Origin: JBJKPP01 sp046706145
GTDB taxonomy: Bacteria; Bacteroidota; Ignavibacteria; Ignavibacteriales; Ignavibacteriaceae
Length of the DNA stretch: 9,493 nucleotides
Reading direction: 5' to 3'
Assembly (NCBI GenBank): GCA_046706145.1
Contig: JBJKPP010000031.1
Span: 1 to 9,493, forward strand
In this document: positions 1 through 7,394 of the stretch, piece after piece
How positions within the stretch are numbered: position 1 is the first letter of the stretch
How the letters are laid out: each line of letters opens with the position of its first letter
Made by a program: the position numbers and the translations under genes
Notes under the pieces: model-generated
Database searches by the model: none
The model's input: the letters and a program-made list of their open reading frames with translations, nothing else
Told to the model about the DNA's origin: nothing

Positions 1-388
1 CAAGAAAAGAGCTTCTCAAAACCGGATTTACAACAAGAAGTTCTTTAATGAAAAGTGAAGACACAACTTGAAAAATAAATGAGATAAATATTATGAATAA
101 GCCTGTCCCACTAATGTTGGTTAAGAGCTCAAGAATGAAATAGGCCAAGCTAATGGAAAAAGCAAGCAGTGTGAATATTTCAAATACATTGGTGATAGGA
201 GGATGATCAAAGTAAATTGTTCTTAATATTAGATAAACAGAATGAAGCAAAAGAGTCAAAAAAAGTATCAAACTCTCAGCACCAAAAGATTTTTTTTCTC
301 CTTTAATGAAACGGTACAAATAAGCTAGAAAGCATATAAGATACAGTATTGGCAGAAGTATGTTAAAAAATAAAATAGAATTTTCCAT
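1..388 (-). CDS. CcsA/HemX-type cytochrome c assembly membrane protein, N-terminal part (cut by left edge)
   Basis: An open frame runs from an ATG at 388 to the window edge: 129 complete codons with no stop. An in-frame TAA lies about 50 nt upstream of the ATG, and this ATG is the only good start in between. The protein is very hydrophobic, with four likely membrane segments near residues 5-26, 38-60, 67-89 and 96-114. Between the second and third segments the motif PPITNVFE (residues 63-70) follows an aromatic and acidic stretch, and a histidine sits at residue 49. This matches the N-terminal third of the CcsA/HemX/YpjD group (cytochrome c assembly family), which carries or handles haem for c-type cytochrome maturation, or in HemX sits beside hemA. 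The C-terminal part with the WWD-type haem motif would lie outside the window, so the family call is likely but the exact role is open. There is no clear Shine-Dalgarno sequence. Confidence 0.72.
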   Translation of the reverse strand, partial: MENSILFFNILLPILYLICFLAYLYRFIKGEKKSFGAESLILFLTLLLHSVYLILRTIYFDHPPITNVFEIFTLLAFSISLAYFILELLTNISGTGLFIIFISFIFQVVSSLFIKELLVVNPVLRSSFL

Positions 389-417
389 TTGGTAAAAAAT
401 TTGACTGATCCGTACAA

Positions 418-446
418 AAAATAAGGCGCTTTGTTAAGAATTACAA
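418..446 (-). promoter_or_regulatory. Candidate sigma-70-like promoter for the CcsA/HemX gene
   Basis: On the minus strand, TTGTAA (446-441) and TATTTT (423-418) are separated by 17 nt. This predicts a start around 410 and a leader of about 20 nt before the ATG at 388. It fits a separate transcript for the assembly gene, but in AT-rich DNA such matches are common, so this is only a candidate. Confidence 0.28.
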
Positions 447-528
447 ACCGAAAATGTGACCCAACGGTCAAAGCCCGGGTTTGGACTTTCTGAAGGACAT
501 TACAGCAGAATATCAAATATAGTTTTGA

Positions 529-2913
529 TTAAGGCCTTCGAAGGGCCTTAGCATGCGGCAGGTAAAGTAAATGGTAAATGACTTCTAGATAAGAGTTTAA
601 TTCTTCCATCTCGATGTTGGTTGTGTATTTCCAAAAGCCATAAATTTTGGCGAGTGACAGAAGATTCTTAGCATAAAGCACCCAGTTAAAAGCAGTATCA
701 ACCCGTTTAATTGCATTTTGGGAAATTCTTTTCCACTGTTTTTCATCTTTTTTAAATTTTGTAATAAAGTCCAGTATTTTTTGAGAAGTTTCCTTACCGT
801 TGATTGGGTCAATATGAAAACCTGAAACATGATCTTGTATAATTTCCATTGGGCCTCCGTAAAATGTTGCAAAAACAGGAAGCCCGGACCGCATTGCTTC
901 CAGCACCGTTAATCCGAATCCTTCAAATAATGCCGGCTGTACAAAAATGCCTTTTCTATCCGCAATAATTCTATATACTTCGCCTGTCTGATCTTTTCTA
1001 AATAGCTTACCAATCCAGCGAATTTTCTCGTGTAGATTAAACTGGTTGATTAGATCGTGCATAATATAAATCTGTTCCTTTTCTTCTTCATCTGAAGATT
1101 TCATAACGTCAACATTACCTGCCACTATAATCAAGTTTGCTTGCTTTTGAAGTGCTTTACTTTCTCCATACCATCTTACTAATGATGTTAAGTTTTTTAT
1201 TTTGTCCAAACGTGCAAGCGAAAATATAGGAACTAAATTAGGATTTTTAAGTTTCCCGACAACATTTTCATCTTCAACATTTTCAAACAGCAAATCGTTG
1301 AGTTCTTGTCTAATTTCTTTGAAGCGCTTTTTTTCCTCTGAATATGGAAAGAAAATCTTTGTATTTACTCCCGGCGGAACGATATTAAACTTCGGATGGA
1401 AGAGATTTATTCCGCCTTCTACACGGTAAAGGTCGGGCATAGTAAAATGTTTGTATGATTCATATTGTCCGATGCTTTCTTCTGTTCCAGCAATTTCCTG
1501 GTAGGTAGATGTGATGATGAAGTTTGCTGCGTTCATTGCTATTAAATCAGCAGTAAACTGGGTAGAAAAATGATATTGATTTTCAAGATTTTTCCAATAA
1601 AGTGCGCTGTAAAGATATTTACTTTTCTCTAAAGCGTGAGCAATATTGCATTGTGTAACACCGAATTTCCTTGCTAAAATATAGGCAACCATATTACCAT
1701 CGGAGTAGTTGCCGATTAGAAAATCTGGCCGTCCCCCAAGTTCTGCCAGTAATTCCTTGGCGGCATCTCCAGCAAAATCTTCTAGATATGGCCAAATCTC
1801 AAACCTGGAAACCCAATGTTGCAATATTTCATTACTTCCTTTTCTAAAGGGCACGCGCAATATCCAGCTATTTTTTGTTTCATGAACTTTCTCAAGTCGT
1901 TGTGCGCATTTTGTATCTCCCGCATCGGGTATTAACCTGGTTAGAATAATGATTTTGGGTGTAGTTTCTATTCCGGATTCGCGTAGAGATTTCATTAATT
2001 CTTTTTCCAGAGCTTTAACCTGGTCAAGAATATAAACAACCTGCCCGCCGGTGTCAGGTTTTCCTAGAACATTCTCTTGTCCAAAAAATCCATGTGTTGA
2101 AACAATTACAATATTAAATATCAGTGGTATTCTGGATAGGAATTCTTTTAGTGATGTGTTATCAGGAGATTGCAGTAAATCATCTAATTTTTCGAGACTT
2201 TCTAAAATTTTTCCCGCGGTGTTTCCTAGCCCTCTTTCAAAACCAAGATCTTGAAGTTTGTGCCTGAATTTTTCATATGGTTCGTCTTCGGGCAATTTTC
2301 TTAGAAAAGGCAATGCCCTATCGAGCTGGTCACTTAATGTTTCCGGAGAATTGATTCTTCCGTTAAGTATTAGTTGCTGAGAATTATGTTTATGAACAAA
2401 CAGAAAATCAAATAGTGCTTTAACTAATTTTTCGGGCTGTGTAAACATATTGCTTGACAAATATCTATTGAGATACTCAACACCTTTACCAATGGATTTT
2501 GATTCTTTAACGCTGGGGAACTTATCATAAAAAGTGCTGAAATTAAGAGTCAATAAATCTTCGTTGGAATTGGAATCGACAAAATGTTCTTTAGCTTTTA
2601 AATAATCTTCAACGGAAATGTTTTCATAATACAATTCTTCCAGATTAAATAAATAGAAATTTGATTTGCCTATTTGTTCCCTTATTTCAAAATAAACGTA
2701 TTGTCCTATCGAAACCGATTCGGTAATTCTTCTTATTACTTCTTCGATCGCCTTGTGATTTCCCTTCTTATCTTCATTTCGAAAATCTCGCAAAACCTCC
2801 AATAAGTTACCTTTGACCAACAACTTATTATCATGACTTGCAACTTTATTGAAATATCTAAAAAAATCCTTTTTATTTTCGCTTATAATATTTTTAACTG
2901 ATAAAGCCAACAT
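529..2913 (-). CDS. Sucrose synthase (bacterial type, GT4)
   Basis: This 794-residue protein has the usual length for a bacterial sucrose synthase, which reversibly converts sucrose plus NDP into NDP-glucose plus fructose in the cytoplasm. Residues 1 to about 265 form the N-terminal regulatory region. The GT-B core begins with HGFFGQENVLGKPDTGGQ (274-291). The acceptor-side histidine motif AHALEKSKY is at 425-433. The catalytic Arg/Lys pair lies in ARLDKIKN (R568, K573), and the retaining-GT E-X7-E motif is E664/E672 in FEGFGLTVLE. The plant QN pair that recognises uridine is replaced by L637 and T643, so ADP is the likely nucleotide, as in characterised non-photosynthetic bacterial enzymes. 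It is the last gene of the operon, 6 nt after the SPS gene. AGGAG (2920-2916) overlaps the SPS stop codon but is only 2 nt from the ATG; codon 2 is TTG, which would be better spaced. Confidence 0.95.
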   Translation of the reverse strand: MLALSVKNIISENKKDFFRYFNKVASHDNKLLVKGNLLEVLRDFRNEDKKGNHKAIEEVIRRITESVSIGQYVYFEIREQIGKSNFYLFNLEELYYENISVEDYLKAKEHFVDSNSNEDLLTLNFSTFYDKFPSVKESKSIGKGVEYLNRYLSSNMFTQPEKLVKALFDFLFVHKHNSQQLILNGRINSPETLSDQLDRALPFLRKLPEDEPYEKFRHKLQDLGFERGLGNTAGKILESLEKLDDLLQSPDNTSLKEFLSRIPLIFNIVIVSTHGFFGQENVLGKPDTGGQVVYILDQVKALEKELMKSLRESGIETTPKIIILTRLIPDAGDTKCAQRLEKVHETKNSWILRVPFRKGSNEILQHWVSRFEIWPYLEDFAGDAAKELLAELGGRPDFLIGNYSDGNMVAYILARKFGVTQCNIAHALEKSKYLYSALYWKNLENQYHFSTQFTADLIAMNAANFIITSTYQEIAGTEESIGQYESYKHFTMPDLYRVEGGINLFHPKFNIVPPGVNTKIFFPYSEEKKRFKEIRQELNDLLFENVEDENVVGKLKNPNLVPIFSLARLDKIKNLTSLVRWYGESKALQKQANLIIVAGNVDVMKSSDEEEKEQIYIMHDLINQFNLHEKIRWIGKLFRKDQTGEVYRIIADRKGIFVQPALFEGFGLTVLEAMRSGLPVFATFYGGPMEIIQDHVSGFHIDPINGKETSQKILDFITKFKKDEKQWKRISQNAIKRVDTAFNWVLYAKNLLSLAKIYGFWKYTTNIEMEELNSYLEVIYHLLYLPHAKALRRP
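531..549 (-). terminator. Short hairpin overlapping the sucrose synthase stop codon
   Basis: A perfect 6-bp inverted repeat (AAGGCC / GGCCTT) with a 7-nt loop covers the last codons and the TAA of the sucrose synthase gene. No T tract follows on the minus strand, so an intrinsic terminator is not demonstrated. It could be a 3' end stabilising stem, or chance. Confidence 0.2.
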
Positions 2914-2915
2914 AA

Positions 2916-2920
2916 CTCCT
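2916..2920 (-). promoter_or_regulatory. Ribosome binding site of sucrose synthase, overlapping the SPS stop
   Basis: AGGAG on the minus strand uses the last A of the SPS TAA. It is 2 nt from the annotated ATG (2913) and 5 nt from the TTG that forms codon 2. This arrangement suggests translational coupling with the upstream gene. Confidence 0.55.
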
Positions 2921-5091
2921 TAATTTAATTCTAGAAAATGGTAACGTTTTATTCCATCTATAATTCCTCCGGCGCAGTTCCTTGAAGAAAAATAAATTCT
3001 CTTGCTGTCCCTTAACGAATCAAGTTCCTTACTATAATTTCCTACCACCACGCCCAAAAGTTCACCCTTAAGCATTTCTTCATCGTTTCCGGAGTCGCCT
3101 GCGACCAAAATATTTTCATATGGGATATTCCAACGGTAAGCCAGGTACCTAATGGCTTTTCCTTTCGATGCCCGGTATGGAAGTATATCTAGAAATTGTC
3201 CGTGGCTAAAAATTACATTCGCCTTGATTTTATTCTTTATAAGAGTTTCTTTTATTTTTATTATGTTTTCCGAGATATCCGCAGTATAATAGCTTACTTT
3301 AAATTTTCTTTGAGTTTCGCATTCTTGAAGATTTAAAAAGTCAAATTGCTTCATCAACTCAATTATGCTTTCCTTTTTCCACAAATGCGATATGTGAGCA
3401 TCCCAACCTTTTGAGTATATTAGTTTGTCTTCAAAGTTGTAATAGATTTCTGAACCAACTGAAGAAATTATTACATCTGGCAGCGGAACATTGTGCTGTT
3501 TTAAAACCTCCAGAGCAGAATCCACTGTTCTTCCTGTAGCAACTCCGAATCCAATTTCGGGATGAATATTTTTTAACATTTCTATAAACTCTTTTAGCGA
3601 GTCTTCATCTCCAAGAAGCGTATGATCTATATCCGTAATAATTAACTTTTTAAGGTTCAGCAACTTTTTGCCAATCTTTGGAAATATATCCTTCTTATTC
3701 AATTCTTTCTTTAATAATTTATCTACCTCTGATAAGTATTTGCCTATATGTGCTTTCCACGAGTAAAATTTCTTTACATTCTTAATTCCATTTTCAGAAA
3801 ATTCCCTCCACAATCTTTTATTATCTAAAATTTTATTCAGAGCTAGGGAAATATTTTTTGTTTCACTTACGTCAACAAGTATTCCATTTTTGAGATTTTG
3901 GATTATATCACGGGGACCGCCGTCGTCGGTAGCAACAACAGGGATTCCGGTTGCTGCCGATTCTATCAAGGTTAGGCCGAAAGGTTCTGTTAGAGCAACA
4001 TTTACGAAAATACCCTTAAATTGTGCAGCAATTCTGTAAAGTTCCGGAACCTCATACTCTGTATCATGACGCTTAGGAATGGCAATTTTTCCATAAAGAT
4101 TATATTTATCCATTAGGAGTAAAATATCGGTCAAGACTTCTCTTTCGTTGTCCGGCATCGTTTGAATGTCTTGTCTTATTCCTGCAAAAATTGCCAGGTT
4201 TGCTTTTTTTTGAAGATTCTCGTCCTCACCAAATGCAGTTATAAGTCCTGATATGTTTTTTCTTTTATCCGGCCGGCAGATGGAAAGTATCATAGGTTTC
4301 TTTACGTTGACAAAAAACTTTACAAGCTTATTTGAAATAACAGCTTTAATTTTTTCAGCCTCATCAAAGATTTCCGTTTCTGAGTTATATGGATAGAATC
4401 TTTCGAGGTCTATTCCGGGAGGAATTACTACGAAGTTTTGTCCGCCACTGTTATTGTAGTCGCCATATTGTTTTTCAATTTCCTGCTTTGTGCTTGTGAC
4501 AATCATATCAGCGAAGTAAATAACTTCCTCTTCAATCTCAATGCGATGACTTATTTTATATCTTTTTTCAATTTCTTCAAAGGGAAAACCTTCACTTGAG
4601 AGTTTTCTAAGTTTATCTCTTCCAAGCGAATGCCCGGTATGAATAAAGGGGATTCCGAAGAACTTTGTCAATTCGCTGCAGACATATCCTGCATCAGCGT
4701 AGTGAGAGTGAATTATGTTTGGTAATCTGCCGACCGACTTGATATGTTTTATACTCTTGTCGACAAATTCTTCCAGATGATTCCACAATAATTCTTTTCT
4801 TATATATTTTCCACCGCCGCATCTAATTCTGACAATTCTGCATTTATCATTTATTTCTTCAATATATTGAGCATAATCAGATGAAACGTTTTTATCTTTT
4901 ATTTGTCTGGTAACAAGTTCTACCAATTCAACTCTTGGATCTTCGCTTAAAGCTTTTGCAAGTTCAACAACATATTTTATCTGCCCCCCTGTGTCGGCAT
5001 CTCTGCCAAGTTCGATATCATGACCTCTTACCAGGCCATGAATGCTGTACAGTTGAATATAAAGTTTATCTGTTAGTCTAGTTTTACTCAT
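2920..5091 (-). CDS. Bifunctional sucrose-phosphate synthase / sucrose-phosphatase
   Basis: This 723-residue protein is a two-domain fusion. Residues 10 to about 460 are a GT4 sucrose-phosphate synthase, joining NDP-glucose and fructose-6-phosphate. Visible motifs are the early glycine loop DADTGGQ (31-37), HSHY (128-131), HTGHSLGRDK (151-160), the phosphate-binding RPDKRKN (R273, K278), and E-X7-E at E369/E377 in EPFGLTLIE. Residues 480 to about 720 are a HAD phosphatase of the sucrose-phosphatase type. It has the nucleophile and acid DIDHT (D487, D489), motif II ATGRT (518-522), the motif III lysine in SKGK (K643 or K645), and motif IV GDSGNDEEM (665-673). All HAD catalytic residues are kept, unlike the degenerate domain of plant SPS, so one polypeptide should release free sucrose. 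The ATG lies inside the end of the kinase gene (8-nt overlap) with no clear Shine-Dalgarno sequence, which points to translational coupling. Confidence 0.93.
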   Translation of the reverse strand: MSKTRLTDKLYIQLYSIHGLVRGHDIELGRDADTGGQIKYVVELAKALSEDPRVELVELVTRQIKDKNVSSDYAQYIEEINDKCRIVRIRCGGGKYIRKELLWNHLEEFVDKSIKHIKSVGRLPNIIHSHYADAGYVCSELTKFFGIPFIHTGHSLGRDKLRKLSSEGFPFEEIEKRYKISHRIEIEEEVIYFADMIVTSTKQEIEKQYGDYNNSGGQNFVVIPPGIDLERFYPYNSETEIFDEAEKIKAVISNKLVKFFVNVKKPMILSICRPDKRKNISGLITAFGEDENLQKKANLAIFAGIRQDIQTMPDNEREVLTDILLLMDKYNLYGKIAIPKRHDTEYEVPELYRIAAQFKGIFVNVALTEPFGLTLIESAATGIPVVATDDGGPRDIIQNLKNGILVDVSETKNISLALNKILDNKRLWREFSENGIKNVKKFYSWKAHIGKYLSEVDKLLKKELNKKDIFPKIGKKLLNLKKLIITDIDHTLLGDEDSLKEFIEMLKNIHPEIGFGVATGRTVDSALEVLKQHNVPLPDVIISSVGSEIYYNFEDKLIYSKGWDAHISHLWKKESIIELMKQFDFLNLQECETQRKFKVSYYTADISENIIKIKETLIKNKIKANVIFSHGQFLDILPYRASKGKAIRYLAYRWNIPYENILVAGDSGNDEEMLKGELLGVVVGNYSKELDSLRDSKRIYFSSRNCAGGIIDGIKRYHFLELN

Positions 5092-5983
5092 GACTAAAAT
5101 ATGGCCTGAATTTTTGATATATTAAATCATCGTCGGGTAACGCACCATTTATCTTAACAATTTCAGAAGCAAATTCTGAAGAAATGCGATTAATTTTTGA
5201 GATGTCCCACTCAAGTAAATAACCGAGACAAAAAATGGCGGCAAAGGCATCTCCCGCTCCCACGGTATCTACAATTTCTTCTTTTTTTATGTTCGTATCG
5301 CAATGATCCTGCATTTTATCTTTAAATAAAATTGAACCACTTTCTCCAAGTGTTACACATAAAAGTTCAATATCGTATTTATTCCTGATTTTTGAAGCAG
5401 ACTCATGCAGGTCATATTTTTTATCTATAAAAATGTTGGTAATGAGTTTTAGTTCATCCTCATTCAATTTTAGTGCATTCGAAACATTTAAACAATTTTC
5501 CAGTGTTTCTTCGTTGTAGAAATTTTGCCTTATGTTAAGGTCGCAAAAGAATTTAAGTTTATTATTAAATAAGGATTGAATTGTTTTTCTTGATGTTTCT
5601 TCTCTTTGCGCCAGGGTTCCAAAATATAAACAATCTGTTTTATCTTGAATAACTTCTTCTATTTCTTTTGTTAATTCTATGAAATCGTAAGCCCGCTCTT
5701 TCTTTATTTCCCACACAGGAATTTTGGTTTCGCTTAATGTTGGAATCGCTTCGCCAGTGTTATGAATTTCATCAAGCTGAATAAATTCTTCAGAAATGTT
5801 CCTTGAATTTAAGAAGGATAAAATTTCTTCGCCGTTCTCATCGTTACCTATTCTGCTTATAAAATGCCCCTCGCCGGTCAGCTTAATTATGTGATATATA
5901 AAATTGAAAGGAGCGCCGCCCAGCTTTTTGAATTTAGGATAAACATCGAATAATATTTCACCAATTGATGTTATTCTTTTCAT
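5084..5983 (-). CDS. PfkB-family sugar kinase, probable fructokinase
   Basis: This is a ribokinase/PfkB kinase of about 299 residues from the ATG at 5983. The family's first strand starts at once with RITSIGEILFDVYP. The substrate-site GGAPFN follows (G22, G23, N27). The C-terminal signature DTVGAGDAF (239-247) holds the anion-hole glycines and the catalytic base D245. The pattern SRIGNDENG after the lid region and DLNIRQNFY resemble bacterial fructokinases. The expected reaction is fructose + ATP to fructose-6-phosphate, which would recycle fructose freed by sucrose synthase and supply the SPS. The frame extends upstream to ATG 6028 and GTG 6034, adding up to 17 residues with no family match; I chose 5983 on homology, as no start has a good Shine-Dalgarno sequence. 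It is the first gene of the operon and overlaps the SPS start by 8 nt. Sugar specificity is inferred from context and motifs. Confidence 0.9.
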   Translation of the reverse strand: MKRITSIGEILFDVYPKFKKLGGAPFNFIYHIIKLTGEGHFISRIGNDENGEEILSFLNSRNISEEFIQLDEIHNTGEAIPTLSETKIPVWEIKKERAYDFIELTKEIEEVIQDKTDCLYFGTLAQREETSRKTIQSLFNNKLKFFCDLNIRQNFYNEETLENCLNVSNALKLNEDELKLITNIFIDKKYDLHESASKIRNKYDIELLCVTLGESGSILFKDKMQDHCDTNIKKEEIVDTVGAGDAFAAIFCLGYLLEWDISKINRISSEFASEIVKINGALPDDDLIYQKFRPYFSHE

Positions 5984-6122
5984 TTCTAATAATAAAATAA
6001 ATTTATACATAATAAGATTTTTTTTCATAAACACAAATAAAGTCTCTCACTTTAACGGCGTTTTTAGGAGTTTTATAAGGATTATTCGGACAGTTGCGGG
6101 AGTGCTTTTGTTTCTAAAGAAG

Positions 6123-6147
6123 TAGGACGACTTATGAGGTCGTCCTA
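6123..6147 (-). terminator. 9-bp hairpin between the DUF4440-like gene and the sucrose operon
   Basis: TAGGACGAC (6123-6131) and GTCGTCCTA (6139-6147) form a perfect 9-bp stem with a 7-nt loop, 54 nt downstream of the minus-strand stop at 6202. On the minus strand it is followed by CTTCTTT, a weak T-rich tail. It most likely ends the upstream transcript and insulates the sucrose operon. A bidirectional or protein-binding role cannot be excluded. Confidence 0.5.
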
Positions 6148-6201
6148 TGAAATTAAAAATTTTATATAGTAATAATGTGTGAAAACAACGTATTAATTGC
6201 C

Positions 6202-6702
6202 TTAATCCATACTATCACTTTGTGACATCCATGGATTTATGTCGGAATTCCATGTTTCTACTTTTATTTTCCATGAGCCGTCATTTTGTTTTTCATAAAC
6301 AGTTAAATATTTACCATGATCTATAACTGGCTCATCCATACCCTGCACATTCATTGTCATATCATAAGTGCCTATGTCTAGTAGTAAATCACCGCTCATG
6401 ATAAGCTTCTTTGAAGCAAGGTTGAATTCAGTAACCTTACTACTCATTGTGTCTTGTTTCATCATAGCCTCTTTTATATTTTCTTTTCCCATGATCATTT
6501 CTGCATAGCTTGGCAATGAAATTACATCATCTGCATAAAAATCGAGCATTGCTTCTCGGTCATTAGTAAGCATAGCTTTGCAAAAATCTTTATTCCACTG
6601 GTCAACCTTTGCTTGCATTTCGCTCATATCTTGTGCGAAATTACTTTTGAATATGAGAATTATGAATAGAGTAATTATGAAAGACACTTTTGGGAACCGC
6701 AT
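6202..6702 (-). CDS. Exported SnoaL/DUF4440-like (NTF2 fold) protein
   Basis: A 166-residue protein with a likely signal peptide: a basic start (MRFPK), a hydrophobic core from about residue 7 to 19, and a cleavage site after FAQ at residue 23. There is no lipobox cysteine, so the mature protein should be soluble in the periplasm or secreted. The mature part has the DUF4440/SnoaL pattern: an N-terminal helix (VDQWNKDFCKAMLTND), then FYADDVISLP, a GKENIKEAM helix, and a C-terminal strand with GKYLTVYEKQNDGSWKI. These NTF2-like proteins form cone-shaped folds whose function varies and is usually unknown, so no reaction can be assigned. The ATG at 6702 is supported by a strong AGGAGG 5 nt upstream. 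It is flanked by the hairpin at 6123-6147 and is probably monocistronic. Confidence 0.85.
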   Translation of the reverse strand: MRFPKVSFIITLFIILIFKSNFAQDMSEMQAKVDQWNKDFCKAMLTNDREAMLDFYADDVISLPSYAEMIMGKENIKEAMMKQDTMSSKVTEFNLASKKLIMSGDLLLDIGTYDMTMNVQGMDEPVIDHGKYLTVYEKQNDGSWKIKVETWNSDINPWMSQSDSMD

Positions 6703-6707
6703 AGTAA

Positions 6708-6713
6708 CCTCCT
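6708..6713 (-). promoter_or_regulatory. Strong Shine-Dalgarno of the DUF4440-like gene
   Basis: A full AGGAGG lies 5 nt before the ATG at 6702 on the minus strand. It is the best ribosome binding site in the window, whereas the kinase and SPS starts have none, so this gene may be translated more strongly. Confidence 0.8.
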
Positions 6714-6731
6714 CTGATTATTATTATGTTT

Positions 6732-6761
6732 TTAATACAGTTCTGAAAATGTATATAACAA
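6732..6761 (-). promoter_or_regulatory. Candidate promoter of the DUF4440-like gene
   Basis: On the minus strand, TTGTTA (6761-6756) and TATTAA (6737-6732) are 18 nt apart, giving a predicted start near 6725 and a leader of roughly 20-25 nt that contains the AGGAGG. This is a consensus match only. Confidence 0.3.
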
Positions 6762-6874
6762 AGAAATGACGATATAGAGTTAACTAAATTTCCGAAATTT
6801 GATCTTCAAATTCAACAACCAATCCAAATGGTCTATTTTCTCAATAATTATTACAAATCTTATAAGCGGTTGTA

Positions 6875-7219
6875 TTATCTTCCAATAGTGTCTTTGTTGT
6901 CATGGATTAATAATTTGGGTTCCCAATCCATTCCGTCACATGGCAAATAGGTTATAGTCGGATGTTTGTCGTACTTCATGCATAAGACAGCACTTTTATC
7001 GAAGTGTTTGCATGAAGAACACAGTGTAGATTCAAGCACTTCTTTGTTTTTTTCTTCAAACAATCTGTAATGTACAACTGCCGGGTGAATTATCAAGCCA
7101 TAGATGGCTGCGAGGCTAATAATCCACCAATACTGAAAAGGTATATAACTTTGCAGCATCCACAAAATGGGGATTAATATAGCGGTTCTTATAATTGCCC
7201 AAAAAACAATGGCACCCAA
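6875..7219 (-). CDS. Small two-helix membrane protein with a four-cysteine tail, function unknown
   Basis: I do not recognise this family. From a TTG start at 7219 the product is 114 residues. That start has GAGG 6 nt upstream. The same frame stays open further upstream (ATG 7378, TTG 7438), but that would run up to or over the divergent protease gene, and the added residues look like translated AT-rich spacer. Two membrane segments are visible at about residues 5-22 and 31-48. A short charged linker leads to a tail with cysteines C67, C70, C80 and C94, in the order CSSCKHFD, LCMKYDKHP, LPCDGMDWEP. The spacing suggests a structural metal site (zinc or iron-sulphur) or a redox pair at the membrane surface. 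The regular cysteine pattern and WEP ending argue that it is a real gene. It has no obvious partner other than the divergent PrsW-type protease. Confidence 0.6.
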   Translation of the reverse strand: MGAIVFWAIIRTAILIPILWMLQSYIPFQYWWIISLAAIYGLIIHPAVVHYRLFEEKNKEVLESTLCSSCKHFDKSAVLCMKYDKHPTITYLPCDGMDWEPKLLIHDNKDTIGR

Positions 7220-7247
7220 AATACACCTCGCTTGAAAGAAATAACTT

Positions 7248-7276
7248 TTGATTAAAATAATTATTTTTATTAAATA
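7248..7276 (+). promoter_or_regulatory. Candidate promoter for the PrsW-family gene
   Basis: TTGATT (7248-7253) and TAAATA (7271-7276) are 17 nt apart within the AT-rich divergent spacer 7220-7394. It lies about 110 nt before the ATG, so a long leader would result. Weak support. Confidence 0.2.
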
Positions 7277-7381
7277 AGGAAACAAAAAATAACGGTTGCT
7301 ATTTTTAAGGCACCTTCCACCACAAGAAATAAAACCACAGATCAATAAGAGTCTTCTAAACCAAATAAAATATAACATAAC

Positions 7382-7386
7382 TGGAG
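7382..7386 (+). promoter_or_regulatory. Ribosome binding site of the PrsW-family gene
   Basis: TGGAG lies 8 nt before the ATG at 7395 and supports that start over any internal methionine. Confidence 0.55.
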
Positions 7387-7394
7387 TGTAATCT

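Noticed and set aside
465..481. CCCGGG-centred near-palindrome in the spacer before the CcsA/HemX gene
   Set aside because: Symmetry breaks right outside the 6-bp core, so it is not a convincing operator or terminator.
325..516. 63-codon minus-strand open frame in the spacer left of the sucrose operon
   Set aside because: It overlaps the better-supported CcsA/HemX frame, has mixed composition and no recognisable motif or ribosome site.
1202..1429. Plus-strand open frames inside the sucrose synthase gene (also 2051-2254) and minus-strand frame 597-872
   Set aside because: Each is contained within the strongly supported sucrose synthase coding region and is explained as an antisense or shifted-frame shadow.
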